From Marisa cornuarietis (Eukaryota; Mollusca; Gastropoda; Architaenioglossa; Ampullariidae), in the NCBI GenBank assembly GCA_004794655.1, contig SMMW01000046.1, positions 8,233,501 to 8,297,500 of the forward strand: a stretch of DNA of 64,000 nt, read 5' to 3'. Numbering within the stretch: position 1 is the first letter of the stretch; every line of letters begins with the position of its first letter. A model generated the notes under the pieces. It was not told the DNA's origin. It was given only the letters and a program-made list of their open reading frames with translations, and ran no database searches. Position numbers and translations under genes: made by a program. Below are positions 36,757-48,803 of the stretch, one piece after another.

Positions 36757-39700
36757 AGCATGGAACAATAGATATTGTTAATCGCAGCAATATATATTCT
36801 TGGAATTTTTTCCTCAGTAATAATATTGTAACAGTAACAGTTTTATAACAGATGTGCCTTAGTGGAACCCTGTCCCTTTTGCAACATATTTTTTGAATAT
36901 TCGTGAGATAATAGTATCATTCAACATTGCAGCATCCTTGGTGTTGTTGGTCTATGGGGAAAGCCAGCTAGAGGAGTTCTTACAGGAGCACGAACCAGAT
37001 GAAAAGAATCATTCTAGAGCAAAGACAGCACTTGCCACTGCTGAAGATCAACTGCACAGAGCAAGCCAGTCAAGAGATAAGGTACAAGGTCTCATTTATT
37101 AAGCACTAGCTGGACTAAACAGCTTCACCTGGGTTGATCGTTGATGCTGACATCCAGCTGTGGTTTTATTGTCAACTTTTGGTCTATTACTTTATGGGAG
37201 TCAAGCTTATTCATGCAGTGTGTCAATGGAATAAAATAGTAGAAATTTAAATTGTATTCTTGATGTGCCTTCTGAGGGATGGGAAAAATTACTAGCTCGT
37301 GTCTGGCAACATTGGCATGACATTTCAAGGGAAGCCACCATACGACTTTTTCACTCTCTACTCCTTTGCTTCCTCCTTCACCCTCTTATCCCTTTTTTCT
37401 CTCTGTCTGTTTGAATTCTGAGATTACGACATTGTCCATTCTCCTTGTTTCTTTTGCATAGTCGAGGTACATCACAATGTGTAGTATATATTTTAGGTGA
37501 AACTACCTGTAACACCTTAGAAAGGAGAAAATAAACATCAGAACATCAAACAAAAACATTGTTTTATTTATATAAAAGAGTTATTAAATTATTACAAACT
37601 TACAATGGTATCATATTAAATAATAATAATCTCATATTTTATCAGAGATATCAAATGAGAATGGGTAACTGTCAATAGAGAAGAATAACTCATTTGTATA
37701 AGATGCATATTCAGACTTATCGTAACATTTAGTCTCTAAACATGTCTGAACAATTTTGCTAACTTGTTTAACTTGTCCATTGTTTAACACGATTATCAAT
37801 TATGGATTGTGCCTGAGTGTTTTGTACACATCAGTCTAAGATGATATCTGTAATTTGTGAAGACCATCATTTATGTGCAGGTGTTTTGCTGGTATTGCTA
37901 ACATGATCAGTTACATGTGTGTGTGTGTGTGTGTGTGGGAGAGAGAGATTCTAAATCAGGCAAATATATTTTTTTTTTCACACAACTAAAATGACTAAAT
38001 AAAATATACATGGTACATAAATAAGTTTGCTATTTTTGTAATCTCAGATTGGCATTCAAGCACAGTTGCTTCTAGGGAAGCTTTTGTACTGCTGTGGAGA
38101 ATACAGGGAGGCCTTAGACATTTTGGATCAAGTAGATCTGCACAATGTTGTGCTTAACTCTGCCAGTTCTCGCATGTACATCATAGCAGCTGAAGCTTAT
38201 GCTGTTAAAGGTAATCATTGCAATGCCTTCAAAACAATTATTTTACACCATATTTTATTGCCAGGTCTCACTCTAAGTTTAGGAGTTGCTGACATATATC
38301 ATATTAATTTTGCTTTTTTGTAAACTGCATAACATAAGCCATGAAAGTTTTTCACATCGAACCTGAAACAGATCTTGTGGAAATGATTTAGCTTAGCTTG
38401 AAAATGAAGGTAAACAGAGACAATGATATTAATTGTCTAATGAACTGGATGGTTTGCAGCAGATTTAAATAAAATATCAAAACTGGGATACAGAAGTCAT
38501 GAAATAATCAAGAGATCAGGAACTGGCACTTCTAAAATACTGCCTTATTTAGTCAAAAAATAAATCAATGTACCTGCCTATCAGCCAGCTAGGTATTCAT
38601 TCCAACTAGCCAAGTTAGTATCAGATAAGTATTTTAGCCAAGGGCAGCTATAGGAGAGCTTTTCTCTTTCACTGCCCACATTGCGGTGACAGAAGAGGCT
38701 TATTTAAAGTATTCTTATGCTTATTGTTGTCAGGTTTTTGCCTTGAGAAAGTTGCACCACCCAGCACAAGCAAGTACAAGGCTGCAGAACGAGAGGAGAA
38801 CATTATTTCATGCTATGAAAGTGCTGGAGATCTGGCTATCTTGTATTTTCAAGACCATGATAAAAACATGCCTGCTTCTACTTCATCTTCTAGCCTGTCT
38901 GCTATGGAGACTGGTGTTGGGCCAATACTTGACAGAGCAATTCAGCAGTCTCCTATCATGCTTATCAAAAATGGGTAAATTCTCAGCACACATGACTGTA
39001 ACCAGAAACAGTATTATTGATGAATAATTAGGAGGATTTGAGCATGATTTTCTAATGCTTAGTTATTCTGTTTTCCATTTTTTATCATCAATTTTAAGTT
39101 TGATTTTAAGAAAAGTTGTGATGCTGACACTGGTTGCAAAATAATGTCTCATACTTATTTCAGAGATTTACTTAGAGGAGTCAACAGATTTCGAGAACTG
39201 CTGAGAGCTGTAGAGTGTAGATACACTCAGAACATCAGGCAGGTAGGAGATCTGAAGTTATCTTATAATTTATTTTGATAGTTTTGGACATCTGTCCCAA
39301 TTCTCAGTCCTATTTTTATAGGAGAAATTGTGCAAACGATAGATTTTTTTAAAATTCTCTGCTCCTCACTTATTTATGAATCTTTTGTTGATTCCAAATA
39401 TATAAATTTGAAAATAATTGATTACTTCTTTGTGTTTGTGTATTTCAGTATTATTCTATTGAATGTTTTTATTATTTTTTTCTAAAATGACTGAAGTACA
39501 TTCATGCAGGTACCTAAGTTTAAGACTTCTGCACCAATATGCAGAAAAAATGAAAAATGAGACTTCGAAAAAATGTTGATCCTAGTTTCCTGAAAACAAG
39601 AAACTGAAAGTATCTGCATCAACAGAAATTGATGATTACCTTCTCTATCAATATTACTCCATGCAAGCACATTGCCATCGTCATCACTTTTTTCTTATAT

Positions 39701-42700
39701 GCTTATTTTTTTCATTAAACTTGGAGACATGTTTTTGTCCTGCATTGTGTCCACAGGCCTGTATAGTTTAGTGTTGTCTTAGGTTTTGTTGCTTCATTGG
39801 TAAATAGCTTTTCTTCCTCTTCCCCTGGCTCCACAAGATGAGCTAGGGGGACCTCCAGTCACTGAATATGGGCTCCTTTAAGATGTGGAGTCCAGCTTTG
39901 CACCTACTTAGTGGATTTCCACAGTGTGAGCACCATTTCTGTCAGTCATATTTCTAAATGTTGTTGAAGACAGTCTGGGTGGTGCTGGGGTTTGTAAGAA
40001 CATGCCATGCATCTACATCTTCAGCACTCGAGGTTTTGATTGGGATTGCCTCCCCTGTAGCTCATAGACTATCCTGTCCTGTGAGTACAGGAAGAGTTTA
40101 TTTTCCTGGCGACCCTACCCATTGCTAGGGTTGAGCTGTGGCTATTGTATATATGATAAACCTGTTATTGGGCTTCACTGGGTCTTTCCTGAAGGCAACC
40201 TCCGTATCTAGGGCTCGTGTGACCTGCTAGAGATGAGATTGTTGCTCCACTACCTGCTTAGGTTAATCTGGTTCCAGATCACTTTATTTAACATAAAACC
40301 TTAATTTTCAATAATTGCAATCTGAATAATGTGGAATAAATCTGATGCAAAATAATATGATAGAATTAGATGTTGTTAATGAATTATGTAGGAGACTTGT
40401 TCAAACTGCTTGTTAATAAAATGACATTAAAACTGCACTTTTATTTTCTGTTACAAGTATCTTCAATTTGATGGTCTTGACACATACTTGTTGAGTGGAT
40501 TTTATTACATCCTTGCAGTCTTTAGCCAAAAATCTGGCTGAAGTTTTGATTCGAGGGATGTGTGAGACAACATATAAACCTGTTGACTTGATGGCACGCA
40601 GTTCACAAGCTAAAGGTCCTAAACCTCGAGTCTACACTGGTGACAGGTTAGCAATGCAAAATTTTGAAAACCAAAGGCAGTACAATGTGTAAATGTAGCA
40701 AAGTTTAGCAGTTTGCAAATATTTTTTAATGCAACTCATGTGCATACAAAAATCAAATGTTTCAAATTTCTTTGAAATTTTGGTATATGTGCTCTGACAG
40801 GTTTGTTCCAGAAGACATTAATGAAGAGGTACTATTACTTCTGCTGATTTCTGAAGCTGTTGTAAGTATTTCATGTTATATTTATTAAGCTATTGTATTT
40901 CATGTTGTTTTTATTTAGCCAGATGTGTTGCAGCATTGTTGTTTATCTTATTAAAAAGCAAAGAATACCGAGCAGTCTACATCTGACATCAGCAGACATT
41001 GCAATTTAAAGAAAAAAACTGCTTATTAAAAAGTGCTGTTTTAATTTGAAAACCATGTTTAGTTTGACCACATTCGTTCTCCCTAGTAATTTACATAACC
41101 AGGTATAGAAATACAAGGCTTTCTAAGCCTTTTTGTTGAAAGCAGTTTCAGCACATCAGGTTTTGTATACTTCATAATACAACATACGCAGCTGCAATTA
41201 AATCTTAGGTTTGATTACCAAACTGTTTGCAGGCAACCAGAGAGGCTGTCCTTGATCGCTCAGCAGAGGCAGCTGATGCACGGGAACATGCATTTACTAA
41301 TACATCTGCTGTCTACGACCTGCTTGCTATTGTGCTAGTCAGAAGGGCTCAGTTTAATCTGCTGTTTGAGGTAGGTCTGCTTTTTTAAAACTATGTGCAT
41401 GTTTAAAAATACTAATGCCAATGGATTTACATTTGACATTTCTGTTATGTCTTCAGTTTGTAAGTTACATTTGTGCCCAGTGGCTGTTGATTTAACCGGA
41501 TGGAAATTTGTTAAAACCTCAGTGCAATCCTTCATGAATAATCTTGTAGAATATGCATATTTCTTTAAATTTCAGTCATTTGAAAGAGCACTGCGTTTTT
41601 CGTATGAAGAGTTTCACATCTGGCACCAGTTTGCAAATTCACTCATCTGTGCTGGAAAGGTACAAAAATATTTAAAATTCAAACAATCTTGTTTAATGTG
41701 TGTATAAAATTGTTTGTTTTTTCTGATCGCTTTAGTTGCTTTGGTTGACCATAAAGAACCTATATGCAAAAAAATTTACTCAAGCTGACACAAAGCATAT
41801 GACAAGAGAACTAAAATGGACTGACAAAAGACAACTGTCGGCATCAGTATTGTGAGCACAAGTACAGCATATTTGGAGATGGATGCAATACTTCATTCCA
41901 TTATTTACAGATGCTTGTAATTCAAAATGCTGTTATTGATGATGATGATGAGATATAAATAAATCCAAGATTAGCATTATTATGTTCTTGTTGTTTCTTT
42001 GATGTTGGAAGTAAACTCTTGTTATAACCTAGCAAGTATTGGTTATAACAAGTTAGATTCTTGCTTTACTTGACCATTTGACTGGTATTAAAAAAAATTG
42101 TTCATTGTGACACTATTATTCCATTAATTTTATTAATTTCAGTATTCTAGAGCACTGCTGGTTTTGAAGGAATGCCATCGACTTAAACCAAGAAACCCAG
42201 TTGTGCCTCTTCAAGCTGCAAAACTGTGCTATGAATATTTACACCAGGTTGGTGCTAGCTGCTAAAACAGCTTTAGTTTGCTGGCCTAGATGGTTACAAA
42301 AAACATGTAGTTTGTGTAAATTTGTGGCTTTTGTTGAGCAGAAACTGTTTTCATTCTTTGGCTGTTTTGTTTGAGATGATTTCATGAATTACTTTCTTTC
42401 TTTCAGTACCAAGAAGGGGTTAACTGGTCAAAAAAAGCAATTGAAATTGGAAATAATCATCCATTTATGGCTCGTTCTCACATGGCGCTTGGTATAGGAT
42501 ACAGCATGCGTGCCATGGAAGCTCGGCTACAGGCTGAGAGATTGGGCTTGTACAAGCAGGCTCTGATGTCATTTAAAGTGTAAGCTGCAAACAGTCTGTC
42601 ATCTTTGGCCTTGGGTGGGGTGGGTGCATGTTTGTGAGAGTGAAATATAAGGAGATTGAGGGAAGTAGATCAATTGGTTATAATGCACATATCGCTTTTA

Positions 42701-45700
42701 AGACAATGGAATGTTGAATTCCAGTGTGTGGTTTGTGTTTGCAAATTTCAGGGCTCATGAAAGGGACCCTCAGGATTACTTAGTTGCCTTCCATGTTGCT
42801 CTTCAGTATGCCATCCTTCGACAGGTATATTTCTTTTGTTAAGCAATGAAAGGAAAACTTTAGTCCAGCTTTGCAAGTTGCAATGTTTTGCATGCTCTAA
42901 CATCATGCATCAGCTCACAGTGAAACTCTTTATATGTTTCAATAACCTCAAAGTGTCTTAAGATTCATGTACAGCATGAATTTTTTTATTTGGCTTTGTG
43001 GTTATATTTTTCTGCCATTTGCAGTTATTTTAGCCAGTTAGGCAGAATAACATACTGTACAGCATTTATAAGGCAGGACATTAAGCATTTTAAAAAAACT
43101 ACTAAGAGTAACTGATTAACACCATCCCCAAATTTCTCTCTGGGATAAACAAAGTGTTGTCCATCCTGATCCAGTTTCTTTAATTGTCTGGCTTACCATC
43201 AATAACAGAGGTTTTCAAACTGTGGTACGTGTACCACTACTAGTACACGAAGGTATGACACATGATACGTGAGGACCATGCACCAAAATAAAAGAATGTG
43301 TATCTATATTTTATGGGGCTGTATGTTTACTGTCATTGCTGTGGGTGGAGCCTTGCATATGGCCATATGTCGCAACCCAGAGGCAACCCAGAGATCTTAG
43401 CATCATGATATTAACCCATTAAGTGGGCACCAAGAATAATCCTGATTGACAGCACTGCATATTTACTCCATTTACCCGGGGGTAGGTGCGTGGGGTTTGT
43501 GGGTGTTGTGACCCCTGGGTCACCAACAGTTAAACGTTTGTCAGACAAGTCTACATATTTATACACATAATAAGATGGATAATATACATTTTAATGAAAG
43601 ATATCATGATATATTAACAATTAACAAACTGCTGACTAAATCATGTACTAAATACAGGCGAACCTAAGACTAAGTCCTAGACTAGTGTACAGGGGTTAGG
43701 TTTGGGAGGTGGTACTCAGTCAATTCGAATGTTTGAAAGTGGTACTCGTCTGGAAAAGTTTGAAAACCTCCCATCAATAAGAAATAAGTTGTGGCTATTG
43801 TTAAAGTTGCATCAGTTTATATAAAGTGTTTCAGCTGTTTTGAGAATACTCTTTTAGAAACAACGACATGTTTTGTGTCTCCCTGTTGCAGATTCCAGAG
43901 GCTTTGACATACGTACGGCTAGCATTAACTTACAGGAGTGACCATGTACACTCCTTACATTTACTGGTCTTACTGCTGACAGCCCAGAAACAGAACCAGG
44001 AGGCTATGCTGCTCATCCAGACTGCACTGGAGGAGTATCCAGAAAATCTCAGGTAAGAAGGGCTTTTTGTTTACCAGACTAGTAGTAATGCTGACATGAT
44101 ATTTATTGATGATGCATATTTTTATAGACTCACAGGTAAAGTTTATAGGTAGACAGTGACAAAATATTCCTAGTTGAGAGTTGTAAAAGTTAGAATAAGT
44201 TAGTACAAAGCAGGTAGTTTCAGGTAGTTTTTATGCAGCGTGCTATTTTTTTAAAAAACAAATTGTAAAACAGAAACCGGAAAAGTTGATAAAGGACACA
44301 CACACACATATATATATATATATGGGTTCTGTACCATGAATAAGCTTACTGCTGACCAAATCCAAGCTAGAAGAAGTGCTGCTGGGGCCTGAGGAAGCGC
44401 TGGCAAGCTGCCGTGAAATGATGAAACTGTGGAAAGAAATCCATGAAATCGACAGTGAAGAGTAGGTACTCCTTGCTGTGTTGATAGAATTGCATTCAAG
44501 CTAGATGATGATCTTTCTAAGGAGCTTGTAAAAGAAAAAAAATAAACATTCCTGAAGCATTCAAAAGTTTTTCAAATGTTTAACCATTTATTGTTGTCTC
44601 CACTTCAAGTAAACTAGCAGCAGAAAATAATTCTAATAATAATAATAAAATAGGTTTATTTATTCTATTATTCATGTGCCTTTCTTGCAGGGGTTCTGAT
44701 GGACCATCACATAAGGTCACAGACAGAAATACATGGGACAAACGCAGCTTGGCACAGCTGACAATGAATGAATTCAGTGAGCGAGGTTCAGGTTGGTGTG
44801 ATTAATGATTAATGCATAGACTCTAACTTTGCAAGACATGAGAAACAAAAATGTTCACTTTGTGTAAGGAAGAGTGAGAGATATATATCATATGTTTTAT
44901 TTATTTTTGGCTGAAGAGTTGTTGATGTTATTACATATGTATAAAGGTTGAAGAACTAGGTGTGCACATAGAGGCTAGGAAGTAGAAATGGATGCATAAG
45001 GATGTGTATATTGGAGAAAGGGTATCGGCATATATTTCTAATATGCAATAGAAGGTAAATTTAAAATATATCTATTTAATACCAGGCTGTAAAAATAGCT
45101 TTTAATATGATGGAATCACAGGTTCAGTACGTGCGGAATCTATGGCTGCATCAAGAATGGAACGAGCACTGTCTGAGGTGGCATCATCTCTAAATAGTTC
45201 CTTTATGCCAAGGCCAGGGTCCCAGCAGTCATGGCTGCTTCAGGCCCAGATTTGGCTGCAGCTGGGTATGCTATGTGTCTGTCACTGTCATTCAAAGTCT
45301 CTTGACAAGGTTGCATGCATTATTTGTCCTCATGGTCTACAAGGAAATGTATATGTGTGTTGTATTTGTTCACAATATGATCTCTTGTGTCTTGCAATTG
45401 TTTTGTTTTACAAGCTTGGATTGTTCATGTTTTATTTATATGCTTTTATAATGATGTAAACAATTGTCATAAAATAGAGGCGTACAGTTTACAGCTACAG
45501 TAACATACAGGTATACAAAAGAAACAAGGTGATATTCAGTGTATCTAGTCTGCATTACAATAATATCATTCTAAGGTGGGGTTTTTTTGTTTTTTGCCTT
45601 AACCATACCATACCATTTTAATGCATTGAACTGAAATCACTAACATTAGAATTGTATTGTGACAGCGGAACTCTATTTGGTTCTAAACAAGGTGTCTGAG

Positions 45701-48700
45701 GCAGAAGCTTGTGTTGTGGAGACCAGCTCCATGTTCCCTTTGTCTCATCAGGTTTATTTTATGGTAAGCCACAGGGTTCTTTTATGGTGTCACTTTAATT
45801 ACTTATTTTCAGATAAATGTTTTGTTGGCTTTTCTTCTTGCATGAGTATGTGTATTTGGAAGAAGCGCTAATGAGACACTTAGCACTAGTTTTTTGGTTT
45901 GTCTGTGAAGCGTGGACGAGTTCTGGAACACAAGCAACAGTTTCATGAAGCCCGTGTCTGTTATGAAAATGCCATCGCTATCAATCCTGGACATACAAAG
46001 AGTCTGCACCATCTGGTAAAATTTTCATCACCATTTGACTTTTGAAACTGTTGTTCTTCATTGCCTTGAAGGTCTTGTGTTTTTCTTTGATTTTTAAAGA
46101 TATGTTTCTCCCCACACCTGGTAAAAGCTAATAAAGGGCAGTTTAGTTCTTCTATTTAGTTGTCATTTTTGGCCACTCGTTAATTGATTTTATTTATTTA
46201 AACACTTTTTGTAAAATGCATGAATAATATCAGGGACACACTTAGCACAGATTCATACACTGTATCCACACATGTTCTTTCGAACAACAGAAGACAAAGA
46301 TCTGTCTGTGGGCCTCCCAATATTTTATGCTCAGGGCAAAAACAAATACTTTTCTTTTCTGATTTAGGTTCATCTATTATTATATGTAAAAGAAAAACTA
46401 GCTGCAATTACACTGCATGAAATCCAGCAGTGCTCTCTAGGCTTGACTCAGATTCTGAACGAGAATCACATTCCACTGTACGTATGTGGAGTCACTTCCC
46501 CTTTACACAAAAAATTCCCCCCCCCCACCACCACTTCATAATCTACTGAGGAATATAATTGAACATGTATTGTAAGAAGAAAAATGCTCTCACATCAAAA
46601 CTGGGAAGGCGCTTGAGTCTTCTGTATTGGCCAGAGTGTTGATTCATCAGCTGAATAAAAAGGGAAATCCACCAGCAGTGACTTTTCTTGCCAATTAGAG
46701 CCATGTTACTCACAAGGGAACCCTTAAGAGGAAACTGAGGCGATGTATGTGTCCCCCAAATAGTTTCCTGTAAACTAATTATTCAGTAAGTACCAAATAT
46801 GACCAAAGATACACAAAATGCCTTCCTCTACAATAGCAATTACTTCACTGTTTTTTGTTTCATAAAACTTGATTATAAACATAGTTGTTTTTTTTTTAAA
46901 TTCAGTTAAATTTGATAATATGCAAGTAGTGTACAGTTTACAATGACACCAACCATAAAATAAGAGTAATGACTTTTTTCACAAAACGGATATGACATTA
47001 CCTTTTATAGGCAAGAAATACAATTAAAAATGATTCTCAATTGGATGCACACACCCACACACATAGTGCTGACATGTGGCCTTCACACTGGTCCATTCTG
47101 GAAGGATTTGACTGTGCTCAGGAGTTAAAGGAACACAGTGAGCTCTAGTGACGTTTTGTTAACCTGCACTTCACATTCACCAGCTGTCAGTGTGCACTCA
47201 AACAGGATATACATTAACTCCCACACACACACACACACAAATACACCATCAAGGGCACTAACCCTGGTCCCTGACAAATATATTGACACAATCTCAGGCT
47301 TCAATCCCCAGAGGTTTTGCAAGACTGTAAATTGCAAACTAAGTTTTAAGCAACATCTTTAGTCTTAAATGAGCCTTTTCTCTACTGTTGTATCAAATAT
47401 GTACTAATTAAAATTGCTATCCTTTGTTACATAAACTCTAGATAAGTCATCCTAGTCCAGGCTTTTGACGTTTTGTTTGAATGTTTCAGGGAGATATTCT
47501 ACATCTGCTAGGTGACAATAAACTTGCAGAGAAAATTTTACGTGATGCAATTAACATGGATCCAACTGCCCATGCACCCTGGTAAGGGCGCAACATGTTT
47601 CATGCACCAGAATGATCAGGCGTCACCTTAGGGGGGATAAATATGAAAGCCATAAATATTTATTTTGGACTATTGAAAGGCATGATAGTACTTTACTGTC
47701 AACAGTAAGATACCTTGCCAGCTGTTGATAGCAAAGCATGGGGCATGTCTTGCTAGTGACTTGCCAGATTATGAGTCAGTATCTTGTTTTCAGCACACCT
47801 CAGTATCTTGCCAGCTGTTGTCAGAATATTGCCACCAAAAGCTACCTGATAGTAAAGAATAATTATGACATGACAGACTATAGGCACTCTACTTGTACAA
47901 GTGATTATTAGAGCAACTGTTGAACTGCATGAGTCATTCCTGCATTAACTAGCAGATGACTTTAGAATGTCTAGGGTCAGCTTCAATTCTCTATTTCAGC
48001 AGTACAAAATTCTACAAATGAAAAAAAGTCAAAATCTATTATTGATTTAAGATTTGAAAAAGTTGCTACTGTAAACTGAAGGTTGCAAAGAATAAACATG
48101 CAATTATGTGAAAATATTGTGGCTATTTCAGAGGTTTAATTATGAGGAAATGAGGAACCATGGAGCTTGGCATGTTGATAATGATATCCTGCATGAAGTT
48201 TTAAACATTAACTGCCAAGCATTATTTTAGAGCAAAAAGATTCTTGACATTCTGCTGGTTCTTTTGCATGAGATGGAGGCTGATGTCCTATTGAGTCTTG
48301 TTAACTGCCTAGTTAGACATTTCATGCTATTCTGTTCCTAAGCTTTTGTCAGTGCCATAGTCTGACACTGAAAAGTGGATGGGTATGAATAGTGTTGATT
48401 AGTTGTGCCTTATGTCTCCATTGGGATGGTGATATATCTAATCAGTGGGGCCAAATGGTAGCTGACATTGTTTTTTGAATCTTTCCATCCTCTTTAAAAC
48501 TGCTACCCAGATACTTGAAGTCTGATAGTTGTTTGAGTGGCGTACCATTGATGTTGATATCCAAGGTGCCTGGTGTTCTATTGACTGTCATGACTTCTTT
48601 TCTCTGCTGATTTGCAAAAATGTTGATGTTTAAATGTTTTAAAAGCTGCCTGCATTCCATTATTTTGCAGGTACACTCTTGGCACAGTTCTTCAAGCTTT

Positions 48701-48803
48701 AGGTCGGTATGAAGCAGCAAGTGATTGCCTCATGACAGCTGCAGGTCTTGAAGCTAGCAGTCCCATCGTCCCCTTTAGTGTTATACCCCGTCTCATGCAA
48801 TGA
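36450..48803 (+). CDS. TTC7: Tetratricopeptide repeat protein 7 (TTC7), 20 coding exons
   Basis: Exons: 36450-36570, 36933-37081, 38048-38210, 38734-38974, 39164-39242, 40519-40646, 40801-40861, 41233-41370, 41576-41659, 42143-42247, 42407-42579, 42752-42824, 43892-44052, 44345-44461, 44691-44791, 45128-45265, 45666-45763, 45911-46015, 47490-47581, 48671-48803. Phases are consistent throughout: 2460 bp, 819 residues (human TTC7B 843). The protein matches TTC7A/B end to end. Landmarks are [97 protein letters not shown] and the C-terminal SSPIVPF. It is a helical TPR scaffold which, with EFR3 and hyccin/FAM126, holds PI4KA at the plasma membrane for PI4P synthesis. The exon 14 acceptor is weak and adjoins a microsatellite; the exon 15/16 junction is ambiguous by 6 bases without protein change. 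Introns carry a hAT-like MITE and a LINE fragment. Confidence 0.95.
36724..36758. repeat. (ATAG)n(AG)n microsatellite in TTC7 intron 1
   Basis: GATA-type units run directly into GA units, mid-way in the 362-bp intron 1. Confidence 0.9.
37917..37948. repeat. (GT)n(GA)n tract in TTC7 intron 2
   Basis: Simple dinucleotide tract about 100 bp upstream of the exon 3 acceptor. Confidence 0.85.
39243..40518. other. TTC7 intron 5 content
   Basis: The second-largest TTC7 intron. The segment of about 39830-40260 is visibly less AT-rich than its surroundings (CCTCCAGTC, GGCGACCC, TCCTGTCCTGTGAG) and may be an old insertion, but it has no recognisable coding remnant, terminal repeats or target duplication. 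Confidence 0.4.
43128..43157 (+). repeat. LINE/SINE 3'-tail motif in TTC7 intron 12
   Basis: AAATTTCTCTCTGGGATAAA then CAAAGT is a second instance of the tail motif at about 28 kb. It lies about 40 bp before the hAT-like MITE. Confidence 0.45.
43206..43772. mobile_element. hAT-like MITE in TTC7 intron 12
   Basis: A 567-bp element with an exact 8-bp target duplication ATCAATAA at 43198-43205 and 43773-43780. The left end is CAGAGGTTTTCAAACTGTGG; the right end reverse-complemented is GGGAGGTTTTCAAACTTTTC. Sub-terminal GTACCAC/GTGGTAC motifs recur inside both ends. An 8-bp duplication with CAGNGG-type ends is characteristic of hAT elements (family knowledge). No open frame, so non-autonomous. 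Plus-strand position is about 0.1 kb upstream of exon 13. Confidence 0.85.
44297..44324. repeat. (CA)n(TA)n microsatellite before TTC7 exon 14
   Basis: The tract ends about 20 bp upstream of the exon 14 acceptor AATAAG, taking the place where a pyrimidine tract would be expected. Confidence 0.9.
48300..48655 (-). pseudogene. Non-LTR reverse-transcriptase fragment in TTC7 intron 19
   Basis: The minus-strand frame reads [11 protein letters not shown], then [19 protein letters not shown], then FKEDGK, the typical segment after the RT catalytic core in LINE ORF2 (family pattern K-EVM...L--V--FKYLGS...DG). Translation decays after ATIWPH with stops. It ends within about 20 bp of the exon 20 acceptor on the opposite strand. 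5' and 3' limits are uncertain. Dead copy. Confidence 0.75.

Noticed and set aside
48442..48720. 92-codon minus-strand frame as an independent gene in TTC7 intron 19
   Set aside because: The KEVM...FKYLGS pattern identifies it as a retrotransposon RT fragment, and its 5' end overlaps TTC7 exon 20 antisense.
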